DNA from: UBA981 sp942490995
GTDB lineage: Bacteria > Pseudomonadota > Gammaproteobacteria > Ga0077536
Reading direction: 5' to 3'
Assembly: GCA_942490995.1 (NCBI GenBank)
Contig: CALOBG010000103.1
Coordinates: forward strand, 1-64,000
DNA: 64,000 bases
Each line of letters opens with the position of its first letter. Positions within the stretch are counted from its first letter, which is position 1. This document shows, piece by piece, positions 8,954-18,156 of this stretch. A model generated the notes under the pieces. It ran no database searches, was not told the DNA's origin, and saw only the letters and a program-made list of their open reading frames with translations. The position numbers and the translations under genes were made by a program.

Positions 8954-8982
8954 ACGGCCATCACTGTTCGAGAGATCCGACC

Positions 8983-9426
8983 ATGAACAACACCTGCCTG
9001 TCCGCTGCAGCCCTTGCCATTGCTGCAGTCCTTGCCCTGGCGCCCCTCGCCACGTCCGCCGCCGGTAGCTGCAGCAACGAACGGCCGAAAGAGATTTTCG
9101 CCGGCCTCGAAGCGATCGACGACGCCGGCGAGGCGGCGCTCAGTGAACGCCTGCGCGCGCTGTCGATCAAGGAACAATGGAGCCACAGCGAATGGGAAGC
9201 CTACACCCTTGGCCTCGCCGACAGTCCCGCCGCGAACGCATTATCGGAACGCCGCGACGCGCTGGTCGCAACCCTGTTTGGAGTCCTCGCAAGGCCGCCC
9301 TATGACTGCGCGGTGCTCGACGAACTCGAAGCAGAAATTTTTGCGCTCGAACGCGAGCAGTGGTCAAACAGCATCGAACAGGTCGAGCAGCGCCTCGGCA
9401 ACAGCACCGAAGCGGACTATCTTTGA
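8983..9426 (+). CDS. Small secreted hypothetical protein
   Basis: 147 residues from the ATG at 8983 (MNNTCLSAAALAIAAVLAL), with a clear signal peptide ending near TSAAG. The mature part is about 120 residues, mostly helical and acidic, with only two cysteines (CSNERP near the start and YDCAVLDELEAE). The longer reading from 8950 would put charged residues ahead of the signal peptide, so the internal ATG is chosen. I do not recognise the family. It lies between an SDR and a luciferase-like enzyme on the same strand, with short gaps on both sides. Confidence 0.6.
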   Translation: MNNTCLSAAALAIAAVLALAPLATSAAGSCSNERPKEIFAGLEAIDDAGEAALSERLRALSIKEQWSHSEWEAYTLGLADSPAANALSERRDALVATLFGVLARPPYDCAVLDELEAEIFALEREQWSNSIEQVEQRLGNSTEADYL

Positions 9427-9465
9427 GTCGGCAGCAACGCCGACCCATGAAAGGGAAACACTGAC

Positions 9466-10287
9466 ATGCAATTAGGGATGCTGTTGCGCAACTCGGGCCC
9501 GGTCGCAACCACCGACTTCATCGCTGAGTGCGCGCGCGCCGGCGACGACAGCGGCCTCGATCACCTGTGGGTACTGGATCATGTTGCGATCCCGCCGGAC
9601 GATGCCGAAGGTTCCGGCGGCCGCTATGTCGACGCCCTCGCCACGCTCGCCTTCGTCGCCGGCATCACGCAGCGTATCGGCATTGGCACCTCGGTGCTGG
9701 TGGTGCCCTATCGACCGGCCCTGGCAACCGCCAACTGGGTCGCCGCGATCCAGGAACTGAGCAAAGGCCGACTCACGCTGGGGATCGGCGCCGGCTGGAT
9801 GGAAGCCGAGTTTATCGCCGCCGACGTCAATAAAAGTGAGCGCGGCGCGATCACCGATGCGACGCTGGCTTTCCTGCATGAATGTTTCGCCAACGATGAG
9901 GTCACGCGCAACGGCCAGACCTTCATTTTCAGCCCGCGCCCGGCGCGCCCGCCGATCCTGGTCGGCGGTGTCGGCGCCGCTGCGCTGAAGCGTACGGTGG
10001 CATACGGCGACGGCTGGATGCCGACCCTTGGCGATGCGGACAAGCTGCGCGAACCGATCGCCGAACTGCGCGAGCGCATGCGCGCGGCCGGTAAACCACC
10101 GCCGCAGGTGATACCGCTGACCCGCCTCGACCTCGATGACCCCGGACAAGCGGCCGAGCAACTCAAGCGCCTCGCCGAGGTCGGTTGCAGCGGCGTGGAG
10201 CACGCCGAGCGCTACGACAGCGTGGATGCTTTCAAGGCTATCGCCGAGCGCCTGCTCGCCGCGCGCGAACGTGCCGGCCTTGCGTAA
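9466..10287 (+). CDS. LLM-class (luciferase-like) flavin oxidoreductase
   Basis: A 273-residue TIM-barrel protein of the bacterial luciferase-like family, which uses FMN or F420. Typical elements are the LWVLDHVAIP strand-1/2 region, GIGTSVLVVPYRPAL, LGIGAGWMEAEF and PILVGGVGAAALKR. Such enzymes oxygenate or dehydrogenate small organics (alkanesulfonates, nitrilotriacetate, secondary alcohols), which would suit a catabolic cluster. Whether it uses F420 cannot be decided; no F420 biosynthesis gene is in the window. A GGGAAA ribosome site lies about 10 bases before its ATG. Confidence 0.85.
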   Translation: MQLGMLLRNSGPVATTDFIAECARAGDDSGLDHLWVLDHVAIPPDDAEGSGGRYVDALATLAFVAGITQRIGIGTSVLVVPYRPALATANWVAAIQELSKGRLTLGIGAGWMEAEFIAADVNKSERGAITDATLAFLHECFANDEVTRNGQTFIFSPRPARPPILVGGVGAAALKRTVAYGDGWMPTLGDADKLREPIAELRERMRAAGKPPPQVIPLTRLDLDDPGQAAEQLKRLAEVGCSGVEHAERYDSVDAFKAIAERLLAARERAGLA

Positions 10288-10379
10288 GGAAGCGCCGAAT
10301 ACGAGGTAGGTCAATCCTTCCGCGCGGATAGTTGTTAACATTTGCCGATCCCTGTCTCGAGACGTTACGGAGTGCAATC

Positions 10380-12416
10380 TTGAATACCGCGCAACCAATC
10401 GCCGGGCTCGTCCTCGCCGGGCTGCTGGCGCCGTTCTGCGCCGGCGCCATGGACGAAACCATCGTCACCGCGACCCGTGTCGAACGCGATTCGCTGACCC
10501 TGCCGATGGCCGTCACCAGTGTCGGCTCCGATGCCATCCGCGCGCGCCAGCAGCTCGGGCTGGACGAATCGCTGGGCCGGGTCCCGGGGCTGTATTTTTC
10601 CAACCGCTACAACTATTCGCGCGATCTGCGTATTTCTATTCGTGGCTTCGGCGCGCGTTCGAATTTCGGCGTGCGCGGCCTGAAGGTCTACGTTGACGGC
10701 ATTCCCTCGACCACCCCCGACGGCCAGACTGCATTGGACGATCTCGACCTCAGCAACGTCGCCCGGGTCGAGGTCATGCGCGGCCCGGCGTCGGCGCTGT
10801 ATGGCGCCTCGGCCGGCGGCGTGATCAATATTTATACCGAAGAAGGCCCGGAGACGCCTTTCGCGGAAGCCGGACTCAGCTTCGGCGAATTCGACTTCGA
10901 TCGTTACCTGTTCAAGACCGGCGGCCAGCACGGCCGGCTGAACTATTACCTGAACGGATCTTACCTCGACTACGACGGTTATCGCGACCATTCGCGGGTC
11001 AAACACGGCACCATCAACAGCAAACTCAAATACGAATTCGCCGACGGCTCGATCGGCCAGCTCATATTTCGCGCCGCGGAGTCGCCGATCGCCGACGACG
11101 CCGGCGGTCAGAACGCCGCCGAGCGCGCAGCCGACCCGCGCGCCGCGCGTGACCGCAACGTCGCGCTGGACGCCGGCGAGGAGGTCAGCGAACAGAAACT
11201 GGCGTGGTCGTGGCGGAAAGCGCTGGGCGTCCACGAGTTCACCCTGCGCAACTACTACAACTGGCGCGACTTCGAGGCCAATCTGCCGCTGCCGCCGTTT
11301 CTCGGCACCGGCATCGTCGAGTTTCAGCGCTTCTTTTTCGGCGGCGGCGCGCAATATTCCAACAGTACCGCGTGGTTCGGCCACGACAACCGGATCACCT
11401 TAGGCGTCGATGTCGATTCGATGACCGACGATCGCCAACGATTCAACAACCTGTCGGGACAGCCCGGGCCGCTGGCCTTTGACCAGGACGAAAATGCCGA
11501 CACGGTGGGGGTATTCCTGCAGGAAGAATTCGCCCTCCATAAACAGGTCAACCTGCAGGCCGGGCTGCGTTACGACCACGTCAAGTTCGACATCGAGGAT
11601 CGCTTTACCGCCAACGGCGATCAGTCCGACACCCTCAAGTTCAACGAAATCAATTACATGTTCGGCGCGGTGTACAGCCCGCTGACCGCGCTCAACCTGT
11701 ATGCAAATTACGCCACCGCGTTCGAAACGCCGACCTTCACCGAATTCGCCAACCCGGCCCAGGACGGCACCCTCGGCGGGTTTGCCAACGTCGCCGCCCA
11801 GCGCACGCGCGGTTATGAAATCGGCCTCAAGGGTATCGTCTGGGAACGGCTGCGTTACGACTTCGCGTTCTACGACATGAACGTCGAAGACGAGGTCACC
11901 ACGGTGACAAACATCGGCGGGCGGGCGTTTTTCAACAATGCAGACACCGATCGCCACGGCGTCGAAACCAGCATCGTCGCCGAACTGCTGCCGGGGCTCG
12001 ATTTCTCGTTGTCCTATACCTATACCGACCTCGAGTTCGACCGCTTTCCAAGCACCGAACTGGCCGAAGGCAATACCCTGCCCGGCGTGCCACGCCACCA
12101 CGGCTACCTGGAACTCGATTACACCCACACCTCGGGCGTCTACCTGAAGTGGGACTGGACCTATGTCGGCTCGATTTTTGCCGACAACCTCAATCTGGCC
12201 AAGGTCGATAGCTACGATGTTTCGAGCCTGGTGCTCGGTTATGACTTCCGCTACGGCAAACTGACGTTTTCACCAAACTTCGGCATCAACAACCTGTTCG
12301 ACGAGGATTACAACCAGGAGATCCGCATCGAGGACGCGACCAGTCGCTACTTCGAAGCGGCGCCCGACCGCAACGTTTTCGGCGGCCTGCGCGTACGCTA
12401 CGATTTCGACGGCTGA
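10380..12416 (+). CDS. TonB-dependent outer-membrane receptor
   Basis: Start taken as the TTG at 10380, preceded by ACGGAG at good spacing; it yields a proper signal peptide (about 24 residues, LAGLLAPFCAGA). Reading from 10332 adds an unlikely prefix. The mature N-terminus DETIVTATRVERDSLTLP is a TonB box followed by the plug domain (VMRGPASALYGASAGGVINI, near residues 130-150). A 22-strand-type barrel with alternating aromatic strands follows, ending RVRYDFDG. Receptors of this type import siderophores, vitamins, glycans or other ligands with TonB energy. Placed between the oxidoreductases and an amidohydrolase, it may import the compound degraded here, but iron chelates are equally possible. 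Confidence 0.88.
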   Translation: MNTAQPIAGLVLAGLLAPFCAGAMDETIVTATRVERDSLTLPMAVTSVGSDAIRARQQLGLDESLGRVPGLYFSNRYNYSRDLRISIRGFGARSNFGVRGLKVYVDGIPSTTPDGQTALDDLDLSNVARVEVMRGPASALYGASAGGVINIYTEEGPETPFAEAGLSFGEFDFDRYLFKTGGQHGRLNYYLNGSYLDYDGYRDHSRVKHGTINSKLKYEFADGSIGQLIFRAAESPIADDAGGQNAAERAADPRAARDRNVALDAGEEVSEQKLAWSWRKALGVHEFTLRNYYNWRDFEANLPLPPFLGTGIVEFQRFFFGGGAQYSNSTAWFGHDNRITLGVDVDSMTDDRQRFNNLSGQPGPLAFDQDENADTVGVFLQEEFALHKQVNLQAGLRYDHVKFDIEDRFTANGDQSDTLKFNEINYMFGAVYSPLTALNLYANYATAFETPTFTEFANPAQDGTLGGFANVAAQRTRGYEIGLKGIVWERLRYDFAFYDMNVEDEVTTVTNIGGRAFFNNADTDRHGVETSIVAELLPGLDFSLSYTYTDLEFDRFPSTELAEGNTLPGVPRHHGYLELDYTHTSGVYLKWDWTYVGSIFADNLNLAKVDSYDVSSLVLGYDFRYGKLTFSPNFGINNLFDEDYNQEIRIEDATSRYFEAAPDRNVFGGLRVRYDFDG

Positions 12417-12471
12417 ACGGCGGCGCCGGCAGCGGATTGCGCGTCCTGACGCCAGGCCATACCCTATAGCC

Positions 12472-13638
12472 ATGCATATCATCGAAAAAATCAGCGCCCG
12501 CAACGACGTTCATGCCGGCTGGCGGCAGGACATCCACGCCCATCCCGAACTCGCCTACCAGGAGCACCGCACCGCCGACGTGGTTGCGGCCAAACTCGAA
12601 TCCTTCGGCATCCCGGTGGTCCGCGGTCTGGGTAAAACCGGCCTGGTCGGTACCATCAAGGCCGGCACCAGCGACCGCTCCATCGGCCTGCGCGCCGACA
12701 TGGACGCGCTGCCGCTGAAGGAAATGAACAGCTTCGCGCACTGCTCGCAGCACGACGGCGTGATGCATGCATGCGGCCACGACGGCCATACCGCGATGCT
12801 GCTCGCGGCGGCCGAATACCTCGCCGAACATCGTGACTTCGACGGCATCGTACATTTCATTTTTCAGCCCGCCGAAGAAGGCGAGGCCGGCGCGAAGGCG
12901 ATGATGGACGACGGCCTGTTCAACGATTTCCCGATGGAATCGGTCTACGCCCTGCACAACTGGCCGGGCCTGCCGGTCGGGCAGATGGCGATGCGCACCG
13001 GGCCGGCGATGGCGGCGATGGATATTTTCGAACTCACCATCACCGGCACCGGCGGCCACGCCGCGTTGCCGCACCTGGTGGTCGATCCGATCCTGATCGG
13101 CGCCGAACTCGTGCAGGCCTGGCAGACCATCCTCTCGCGCAACGTCAAGGCGGTCGACGCAGCGGTGGTCTCGGTGACCCAGTTTCACGCCGGCGAAGCC
13201 TATAACGTGATCCCCGAACAGGTCGTGCTGCGCGGCACGGTGCGCTGTTTCTCCAACGACATCCGCGCCCTCATCCAGGGCCGTATGCGCACCATCGCCG
13301 AGGGTCTGTGCCAGGCCCACGGCGCGCGCTTCGACATGCACTACGAACACCGCTTCCCGCCGACGGTAAACAGCGCCACGGAAACCGAACTCGCCGCCGC
13401 CGCCGCGATCGCGGTGTGTGGCGCCGAGCAGGTCAACACCAACGTCGAAATGGTCACCGGCTCCGAGGATTTCGGCTATATGCTCGAAGAAAAACCCGGC
13501 TGTTACGCATTCATCGGCAACGGCCCCGGCGACGGCGGCTGCCTGCTGCACAGTCCGCATTTCGATTTCAACGACAAGATCATTCCGATCGGCGCAAGCT
13601 ACTGGGTGCGACTGGTCGGCGACCTGCTCGCACCGTAA
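12472..13638 (+). CDS. M20 family metallo-amidohydrolase (hippurate hydrolase / aminoacylase type)
   Basis: A 388-residue cytoplasmic zinc or manganese amidohydrolase that cleaves N-acyl amino acids or related amides. Metal-ligand motifs are all present: HAHPELAYQE, GLRADMDALP, HACGHDGHTAMLL, QPAEEGEAGAKAMM and a late GSEDFGYM. The lid domain (about 180-295) includes GTGGHAALPH. Length is standard for AmhX/HipO-like proteins. It lies 55 bp behind the TonB receptor and supports the idea that this region handles an amide-linked substrate. Confidence 0.9.
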   Translation: MHIIEKISARNDVHAGWRQDIHAHPELAYQEHRTADVVAAKLESFGIPVVRGLGKTGLVGTIKAGTSDRSIGLRADMDALPLKEMNSFAHCSQHDGVMHACGHDGHTAMLLAAAEYLAEHRDFDGIVHFIFQPAEEGEAGAKAMMDDGLFNDFPMESVYALHNWPGLPVGQMAMRTGPAMAAMDIFELTITGTGGHAALPHLVVDPILIGAELVQAWQTILSRNVKAVDAAVVSVTQFHAGEAYNVIPEQVVLRGTVRCFSNDIRALIQGRMRTIAEGLCQAHGARFDMHYEHRFPPTVNSATETELAAAAAIAVCGAEQVNTNVEMVTGSEDFGYMLEEKPGCYAFIGNGPGDGGCLLHSPHFDFNDKIIPIGASYWVRLVGDLLAP

Positions 13639-13740
13639 GCCGGCCCATCCGGGCCGGTACACAATCTTTATGACCTGAATCAGTTCGGCGGCTACCTGGC
13701 GGCTTAGGCTTAGTTGCACGGTCCGAGCACGGGCACGCCT

Positions 13741-15906
13741 ATGCCATCTCCAACCCGCAACCAACTCAGCTTCGAGCGACCCGGCAGCGGCGATCTGTGG
13801 GGTGCCCTGGCGGCCGCCGCCGTACTCCTGCCACAGGCGATGGCGTTCGGCGTCACGCTCTACGCGATCGCCGGGCGCGACGCGTCTTCGGGTGCCTACG
13901 CCGGGCTGGTCGGAACCGCCGTGTTATGCGTGCTGAGCGGCTTCGCCGGCGCCACACGCGGCCTCATCAGCGCACCCACCGGACCGGTACTGGTGTTGCT
14001 CGGCGGCGCGCTGGGCGGTCTGGTCGCCAGCGATCTCGACACGATCGGCGTTGCACTCGGTCTGAGTGTGACTATCGCCCTGACCGGTGTGCTGCAGTTT
14101 TTAATCGGCGCGAGCGGCGGCGGACGGCTGATCAAATACATCCCGTTTCCCGTTGTCAGCGGTTTTATGACCGGCTCGGCAATCCTCATGATCACTTCGC
14201 AGATCGAACCCCTGCGTGGCAGCGGCGCGGGGCAGGCGTGGTCGGGCTGGATCTGGCTACCGGGGGCGACCGCGCTGGTGACGATCGCGGCGGCGCGCGT
14301 GATCCCGCGCTTCGCGGTGCAGATCCCCGGGCCGATCGCGGGGCTCATCGCCGGCGCCGCGGTGTTTCACCTGCTTGCCCTGATGCACGGCGGGACGCTG
14401 CCCGCGGCGTGGATGATCGGTGCGCTGCCAAGCATCGAACTGTCGCTGCCCGACGTCAGTTTCGCCATCCTCGAGGCGCTGCCATGGCGAGTGATCGCAC
14501 CGGCGGCGGCGGCGCTCGCCATTCTCGCCTCGCTCGACACCCTCCTGACCGCGGTCGTCGCCGACGTGCAGACCGGCACCCGCCACGACTCGCGGCGCGA
14601 ACTGATGGGCCAGGGTGCCGGACAGATGGTGAGCGGCCTGCTCGGCGGCATGGCCGGCGCCGGTACGACGGCAGCCACGGTGATTGCGATCAAATCCGGC
14701 GGCGGACGCTGGGTGACCTTATCGACCGGGGTATTTTTTGCGCTGCTGACAGCCTACGCCGGCGACCTCACCCGCGCACTGCCGATCGGTGCGCTGGCCG
14801 GGGTCATCATCGCGGTCGCGTTTGACGTCGCCGACCGCGACATCCTGACCTGGCTGCGCCGCGCGCGCATCCGCCAGGACGCCGCCATCGCCATACTCGT
14901 AACCCTGATCACGGTGCTTTACGACCTCATGATCGCGGTTGCGGTCGGCGTGTTGATCGCCATCGTGCTGTTTATTCGCGATCAGATCCGCGCGCCCGTG
15001 GTGCACCGTCGCTCGCTGGCGACCGAGATGCGCTCGATCCTGTCGCGACCTGCCGACGAACGTGCCCTGCTCGACGCCCACGGCGAGCGCATCATCGTTT
15101 ACGAATTGCGCGGTAACCTGTTCTTCGGCACCGCCGACCGCCTGCTCGACGAACTCGGCCAGGACCTCGAACAAGCCAACTGGATCATTGTCGACCTGCG
15201 CAAGGTCACGCGCATCGACCTGACGGCGCTGAAGTTTTTTCAGCAGATCGCAAACCGACTGCATGCGCACGGCGGTCAATTGCTGTGTTGCGAACTGCAC
15301 CACGGTACCGGCATCGACGGCTCGCTGAGCGACGCGTTTCGTATGGCCGGCGGCAAACAGGGCGCGCCGGTACTCACCTTCAATGGCCGCGACGAGGCGC
15401 TGGAGTTTGCCGAGAACGCCCTGCTCGAAGCCCTGGCAACGACGCCGACTCAGGTCGATGATGTTGTTGCGCTGGCTGACAACCGGGCCTGCGCATACCT
15501 GAACGCGGCGCAGATCGAAGCCCTGCAGGGCCGCCTCGGCAGCCGCGACATCGCCGCCGGCGAACGGTTGTTCGGCAGCGGCGACAGCGGTACCGAGCTG
15601 TACCTGGTCGCGCGCGGCAAGGTCGAGATCCGGGTTGCGACCACCAGACATCACTACAAGCGCCTGGCGCTCTACGGCGCCGGCGGATTTTTTGGTGAAC
15701 TCGCCCTGCTTAAAAGCGGCGCGCGGGCGGCGGACGCCATCGCGATCTCGAACACGCGCTGCTGGATCCTCGAGCGCAGTACCTTCGAGACCGTCAAACG
15801 CGACGAACCGGCACTCGCGATCGCCCTGCTGGCTGCGATCTGCGACACCCTGGTCAGCAACCAGCGCTGGTCTACGGCCGAGCTCAGTCGGCTGTCGGAA
15901 TGGTAA
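13741..15906 (+). CDS. SulP-family anion transporter with STAS and cyclic-nucleotide-binding domains
   Basis: 721 residues from the ATG at 13741; an upstream TTG at 13714 adds nine residues but is less likely. Order: SulP membrane domain (about 20-420; GFAGATRGLISAPTGPVLVL is the substrate region), a STAS domain (about 440-560; FFGTADRLLDEL and IIVDLRKVTRIDLTALK), then a cNMP-binding fold (about 585-715; GDSGTELYLVARGKVEIRV and GGFFGELALLKSGARAADAI). SulP proteins carry sulfate, bicarbonate or dicarboxylates. The nucleotide-binding tail suggests gating by cAMP or a similar signal. The phosphate cassette keeps FFGELALL followed by RAADAI, so real nucleotide binding is plausible. Confidence 0.88.
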   Translation: MPSPTRNQLSFERPGSGDLWGALAAAAVLLPQAMAFGVTLYAIAGRDASSGAYAGLVGTAVLCVLSGFAGATRGLISAPTGPVLVLLGGALGGLVASDLDTIGVALGLSVTIALTGVLQFLIGASGGGRLIKYIPFPVVSGFMTGSAILMITSQIEPLRGSGAGQAWSGWIWLPGATALVTIAAARVIPRFAVQIPGPIAGLIAGAAVFHLLALMHGGTLPAAWMIGALPSIELSLPDVSFAILEALPWRVIAPAAAALAILASLDTLLTAVVADVQTGTRHDSRRELMGQGAGQMVSGLLGGMAGAGTTAATVIAIKSGGGRWVTLSTGVFFALLTAYAGDLTRALPIGALAGVIIAVAFDVADRDILTWLRRARIRQDAAIAILVTLITVLYDLMIAVAVGVLIAIVLFIRDQIRAPVVHRRSLATEMRSILSRPADERALLDAHGERIIVYELRGNLFFGTADRLLDELGQDLEQANWIIVDLRKVTRIDLTALKFFQQIANRLHAHGGQLLCCELHHGTGIDGSLSDAFRMAGGKQGAPVLTFNGRDEALEFAENALLEALATTPTQVDDVVALADNRACAYLNAAQIEALQGRLGSRDIAAGERLFGSGDSGTELYLVARGKVEIRVATTRHHYKRLALYGAGGFFGELALLKSGARAADAIAISNTRCWILERSTFETVKRDEPALAIALLAAICDTLVSNQRWSTAELSRLSEW

Positions 15907-15977
15907 GCGGTTCTGTTTCCGGAATCGGGCTTGGCCTATGCTATGGCCCTGCGAACTCACTTACAGGCACGGAACAA

Positions 15978-16376
15978 ATGACCAGCGAACAGCGCAAACA
16001 ACGCATCAGCGACGGTTTCAAGGCACTTGGCAAGGGCGACAGCGCACCGCTGATGGGAATATTCGATGACAAGGTGCAATGGACCATCATCGGCAACACG
16101 AAATTCTCGGGCACTTACGACGGCATGGCCGACGTTGGTGCGCGCCTGCTCGCGCCGCTCGGCGAACTGCTCGACGGCCATCTGCATATCACGCCCGATA
16201 ACCTCATCGGCGAAGGCGACTACGTGGTCTGTCAGGGTCGTGGGGAATCGAAAACGCGGGCCGGCGGGACCTATAACAATACCTACTGCTGGGTCTACAA
16301 GTGGTCGGGAGACAAGGTCGTGGCGGTTACCGAATACCTCGATACCGAGGTGCTTACCGCCTCATTCGGACGCTGA
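15978..16376 (+). CDS. SnoaL/NTF2-fold protein
   Basis: 132 residues starting at the ATG at 15978 (MTSEQRKQRISDGF). It has the typical cone-shaped NTF2 pattern: an N-terminal helix, then DDKVQWTIIGNTKFSGTYDG, a sheet, and YCWVYKWSGDKVVAVTEYLDTE at the end. Family members include ketosteroid isomerases, limonene-epoxide hydrolases and non-enzymatic carriers; I see no decisive catalytic residue set. Its 3' end overlaps the convergent DUF2189 gene by 15 bp. Confidence 0.75.
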   Translation: MTSEQRKQRISDGFKALGKGDSAPLMGIFDDKVQWTIIGNTKFSGTYDGMADVGARLLAPLGELLDGHLHITPDNLIGEGDYVVCQGRGESKTRAGGTYNNTYCWVYKWSGDKVVAVTEYLDTEVLTASFGR

Positions 16377-17183
16377 CACACTGCTCTGTCGATAACCGTC
16401 GACCGCTTCGCGGTAGGCATGCCAGGTGGCATGGCCGATGAGCGGAATGGTTAATGCCAGCCCGGCAAACCAGGCGAGGAAGCCGGCCGTGGTCAATGCC
16501 ACGATGATCGCGGCCCACAGCGCCATCGCGCATGGATTCCGGCGAATACACTGAAAGCTGACGATCATGGCGCTGATCGCATCCATACGCTCGCGTTCCA
16601 GCAGCATCGGCAGGGCCACCGCCGAAATGGCAAAACTGAACGCTGCCAGCAGCGCACCGATAACCAGGTAGCCGCCGGCCAGCAGCCAGCTCGCCGGCGA
16701 GTTGAGCAGCAGCCGCAGCAGCTCGAGCATAGTAGCGTCGCCGGACGGCGCCAGCAGGGCCAGCAACACCACCGAAATGCGTGTCCACACCGCCAGCGAC
16801 AGCATCAGGATGAGGGCATAAAAACCGATCGCCGGCAGGTTGGCCCGCCACGCCGTCAGCGAACGGCGGAAACTGCTGCCCGAAGCGTGTTCGAGCTGGC
16901 GCGAAATGTCATACAGACCGACGGCGAGAAAGGGGCCGAGTAGCAGAAAGCCGGTGGTCAGGGCGAGGCCTACCGCGCCACCGAAATACTGCACCAGCAG
17001 ATAGCCCATCACGGCCAGCACCACGCCGTAGAACAGGCTTTGCGCCGGCGCGCGCAGCACATCGTCAAAACCACGCGCCAGCCAGCGCAACGGCGCCGAC
17101 AGCCCGAACTCGCGGACCGCCGGCAGGGCCTCATCAACATCCCCGCGCGCTGTTTCAGCGCGGTACTGGCCGTTATCGCTCAC
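16362..17183 (-). CDS. DUF2189 family integral membrane protein
   Basis: A 273-residue membrane protein with about six hydrophobic helices. The GTG at 17183 (VSDNGQYRAE) is chosen because GGGGAGC stands before it; the next start upstream adds an Arg/Gly-rich prefix. Signature parts are the N-terminal LRWLARGFDDVLRAPAQSLFYG and the final HATWHAYREAVDG, both typical of DUF2189 proteins. Function is unknown; related genes are often annotated as near cytochrome oxidase components, but nothing of that kind is here. Confidence 0.75.
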   Translation of the reverse strand: MSDNGQYRAETARGDVDEALPAVREFGLSAPLRWLARGFDDVLRAPAQSLFYGVVLAVMGYLLVQYFGGAVGLALTTGFLLLGPFLAVGLYDISRQLEHASGSSFRRSLTAWRANLPAIGFYALILMLSLAVWTRISVVLLALLAPSGDATMLELLRLLLNSPASWLLAGGYLVIGALLAAFSFAISAVALPMLLERERMDAISAMIVSFQCIRRNPCAMALWAAIIVALTTAGFLAWFAGLALTIPLIGHATWHAYREAVDGYRQSSVSASE

Positions 17184-17372
17184 GCCGCCGCTCCCCGTAC
17201 CCCTGGGCCGACCGAGCGCCGGCCTCACGCGAATAGCTGGTTTACGCCGCAGCGCGGCGTGCTCAATTGACCTGGATCATACGCGCCGTAGATGGGCTTG
17301 TGCCGCGCGCTGGGCCGGAATAGAAACGGGGCGCAGTGAGCGCCCCGTGTGCCGCATCGGTAACGACCCAAT

Positions 17373-18116
17373 TCAGGCCGCTTTGCGCGCTCCCAGCCAG
17401 GTTTCGAGGTCGTCGGCGCCGCCGATGTGCTCGCCGTTGATGAACACCTGCGGAAAGCTTGTCCGCGCGCTGACCGCGCGCAACGTGCGATCGGTGTAAT
17501 CGCGGTTCAGCACCAGTTCCTCGAACGCGATGCCGGCCTGTTGCAGCGCGTGTTTGGCCCGCGTGCAGTGCGGGCACCCTTTACGCGAGAAGACCGTTGC
17601 GTCGGCGGGTTTGGGCGCGTCGGGTGCGAGATAGGCGAGCATGGTGTCGGCGTCGGAAACCGCATAGGGATCGCCGGGCTGTTCGTTTTCGATGAACATC
17701 TTTTCGATGATGCCGTTGCGCACCAACATCGAGTAGCGCCACGAGCGGCGCCCGAAACCGAGGTCGTCCTTGTCGACCAGCATGCCCATCTTCTCGGTGA
17801 ATTCACCGTTGCCGTCGGGGATGAAACGCAACGCATCGGCGTGCTGATTGTCCTGCCATTCGTTCATCACGAACGCATCGTTGACCGACATGCAGATAAT
17901 TTCATCGACGCCGTGGCGGGCGAACTCAGCGGCGAGCTGGTTGTAGCGCGGTACGTGCGATGACGAGCAGGTCGGGGTAAACGCACCCGGCAGAGAAAAC
18001 ACCACGACGGTTTTGTTGTCGAACAGCTCGGCGGTGGTGAGGTTTTTCCAGGCGTCATTTTCCAGCGTGCGAAACACCGCGGCCGGTACGGGCTGTCCTT
18101 CTTTATTGGCTAACAT
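17373..18116 (-). CDS. Peroxiredoxin-glutaredoxin fusion (glutathione-dependent peroxidase)
   Basis: A 247-residue fusion. Residues 1-165 are a Prx5-type peroxiredoxin with the peroxidatic Cys50 in PGAFTPTCSSSH. Residues 172-247 are a glutaredoxin with CPHC (Cys181, Cys184), TSFPQVFINGEHIGG and the usual glutathione pocket. The fused glutaredoxin recycles the oxidised peroxiredoxin with glutathione, removing H2O2 and alkyl hydroperoxides in the cytoplasm. It follows dps by 40 bp on the same strand, so they are probably co-transcribed as a peroxide-defence pair. Confidence 0.93.
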   Translation of the reverse strand: MLANKEGQPVPAAVFRTLENDAWKNLTTAELFDNKTVVVFSLPGAFTPTCSSSHVPRYNQLAAEFARHGVDEIICMSVNDAFVMNEWQDNQHADALRFIPDGNGEFTEKMGMLVDKDDLGFGRRSWRYSMLVRNGIIEKMFIENEQPGDPYAVSDADTMLAYLAPDAPKPADATVFSRKGCPHCTRAKHALQQAGIAFEELVLNRDYTDRTLRAVSARTSFPQVFINGEHIGGADDLETWLGARKAA

Positions 18117-18156
18117 GGTTACAGTCTCCTTGGTTATGGTTGCAGAAAGTTCAAGT

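Noticed and set aside
12286..13764. Long minus-strand open frame opposite the M20 amidohydrolase
   Set aside because: Composition is the reverse image of a high-GC coding strand (Arg/Gly/Ala-rich, no family motif), while the plus strand has full M20 motifs.
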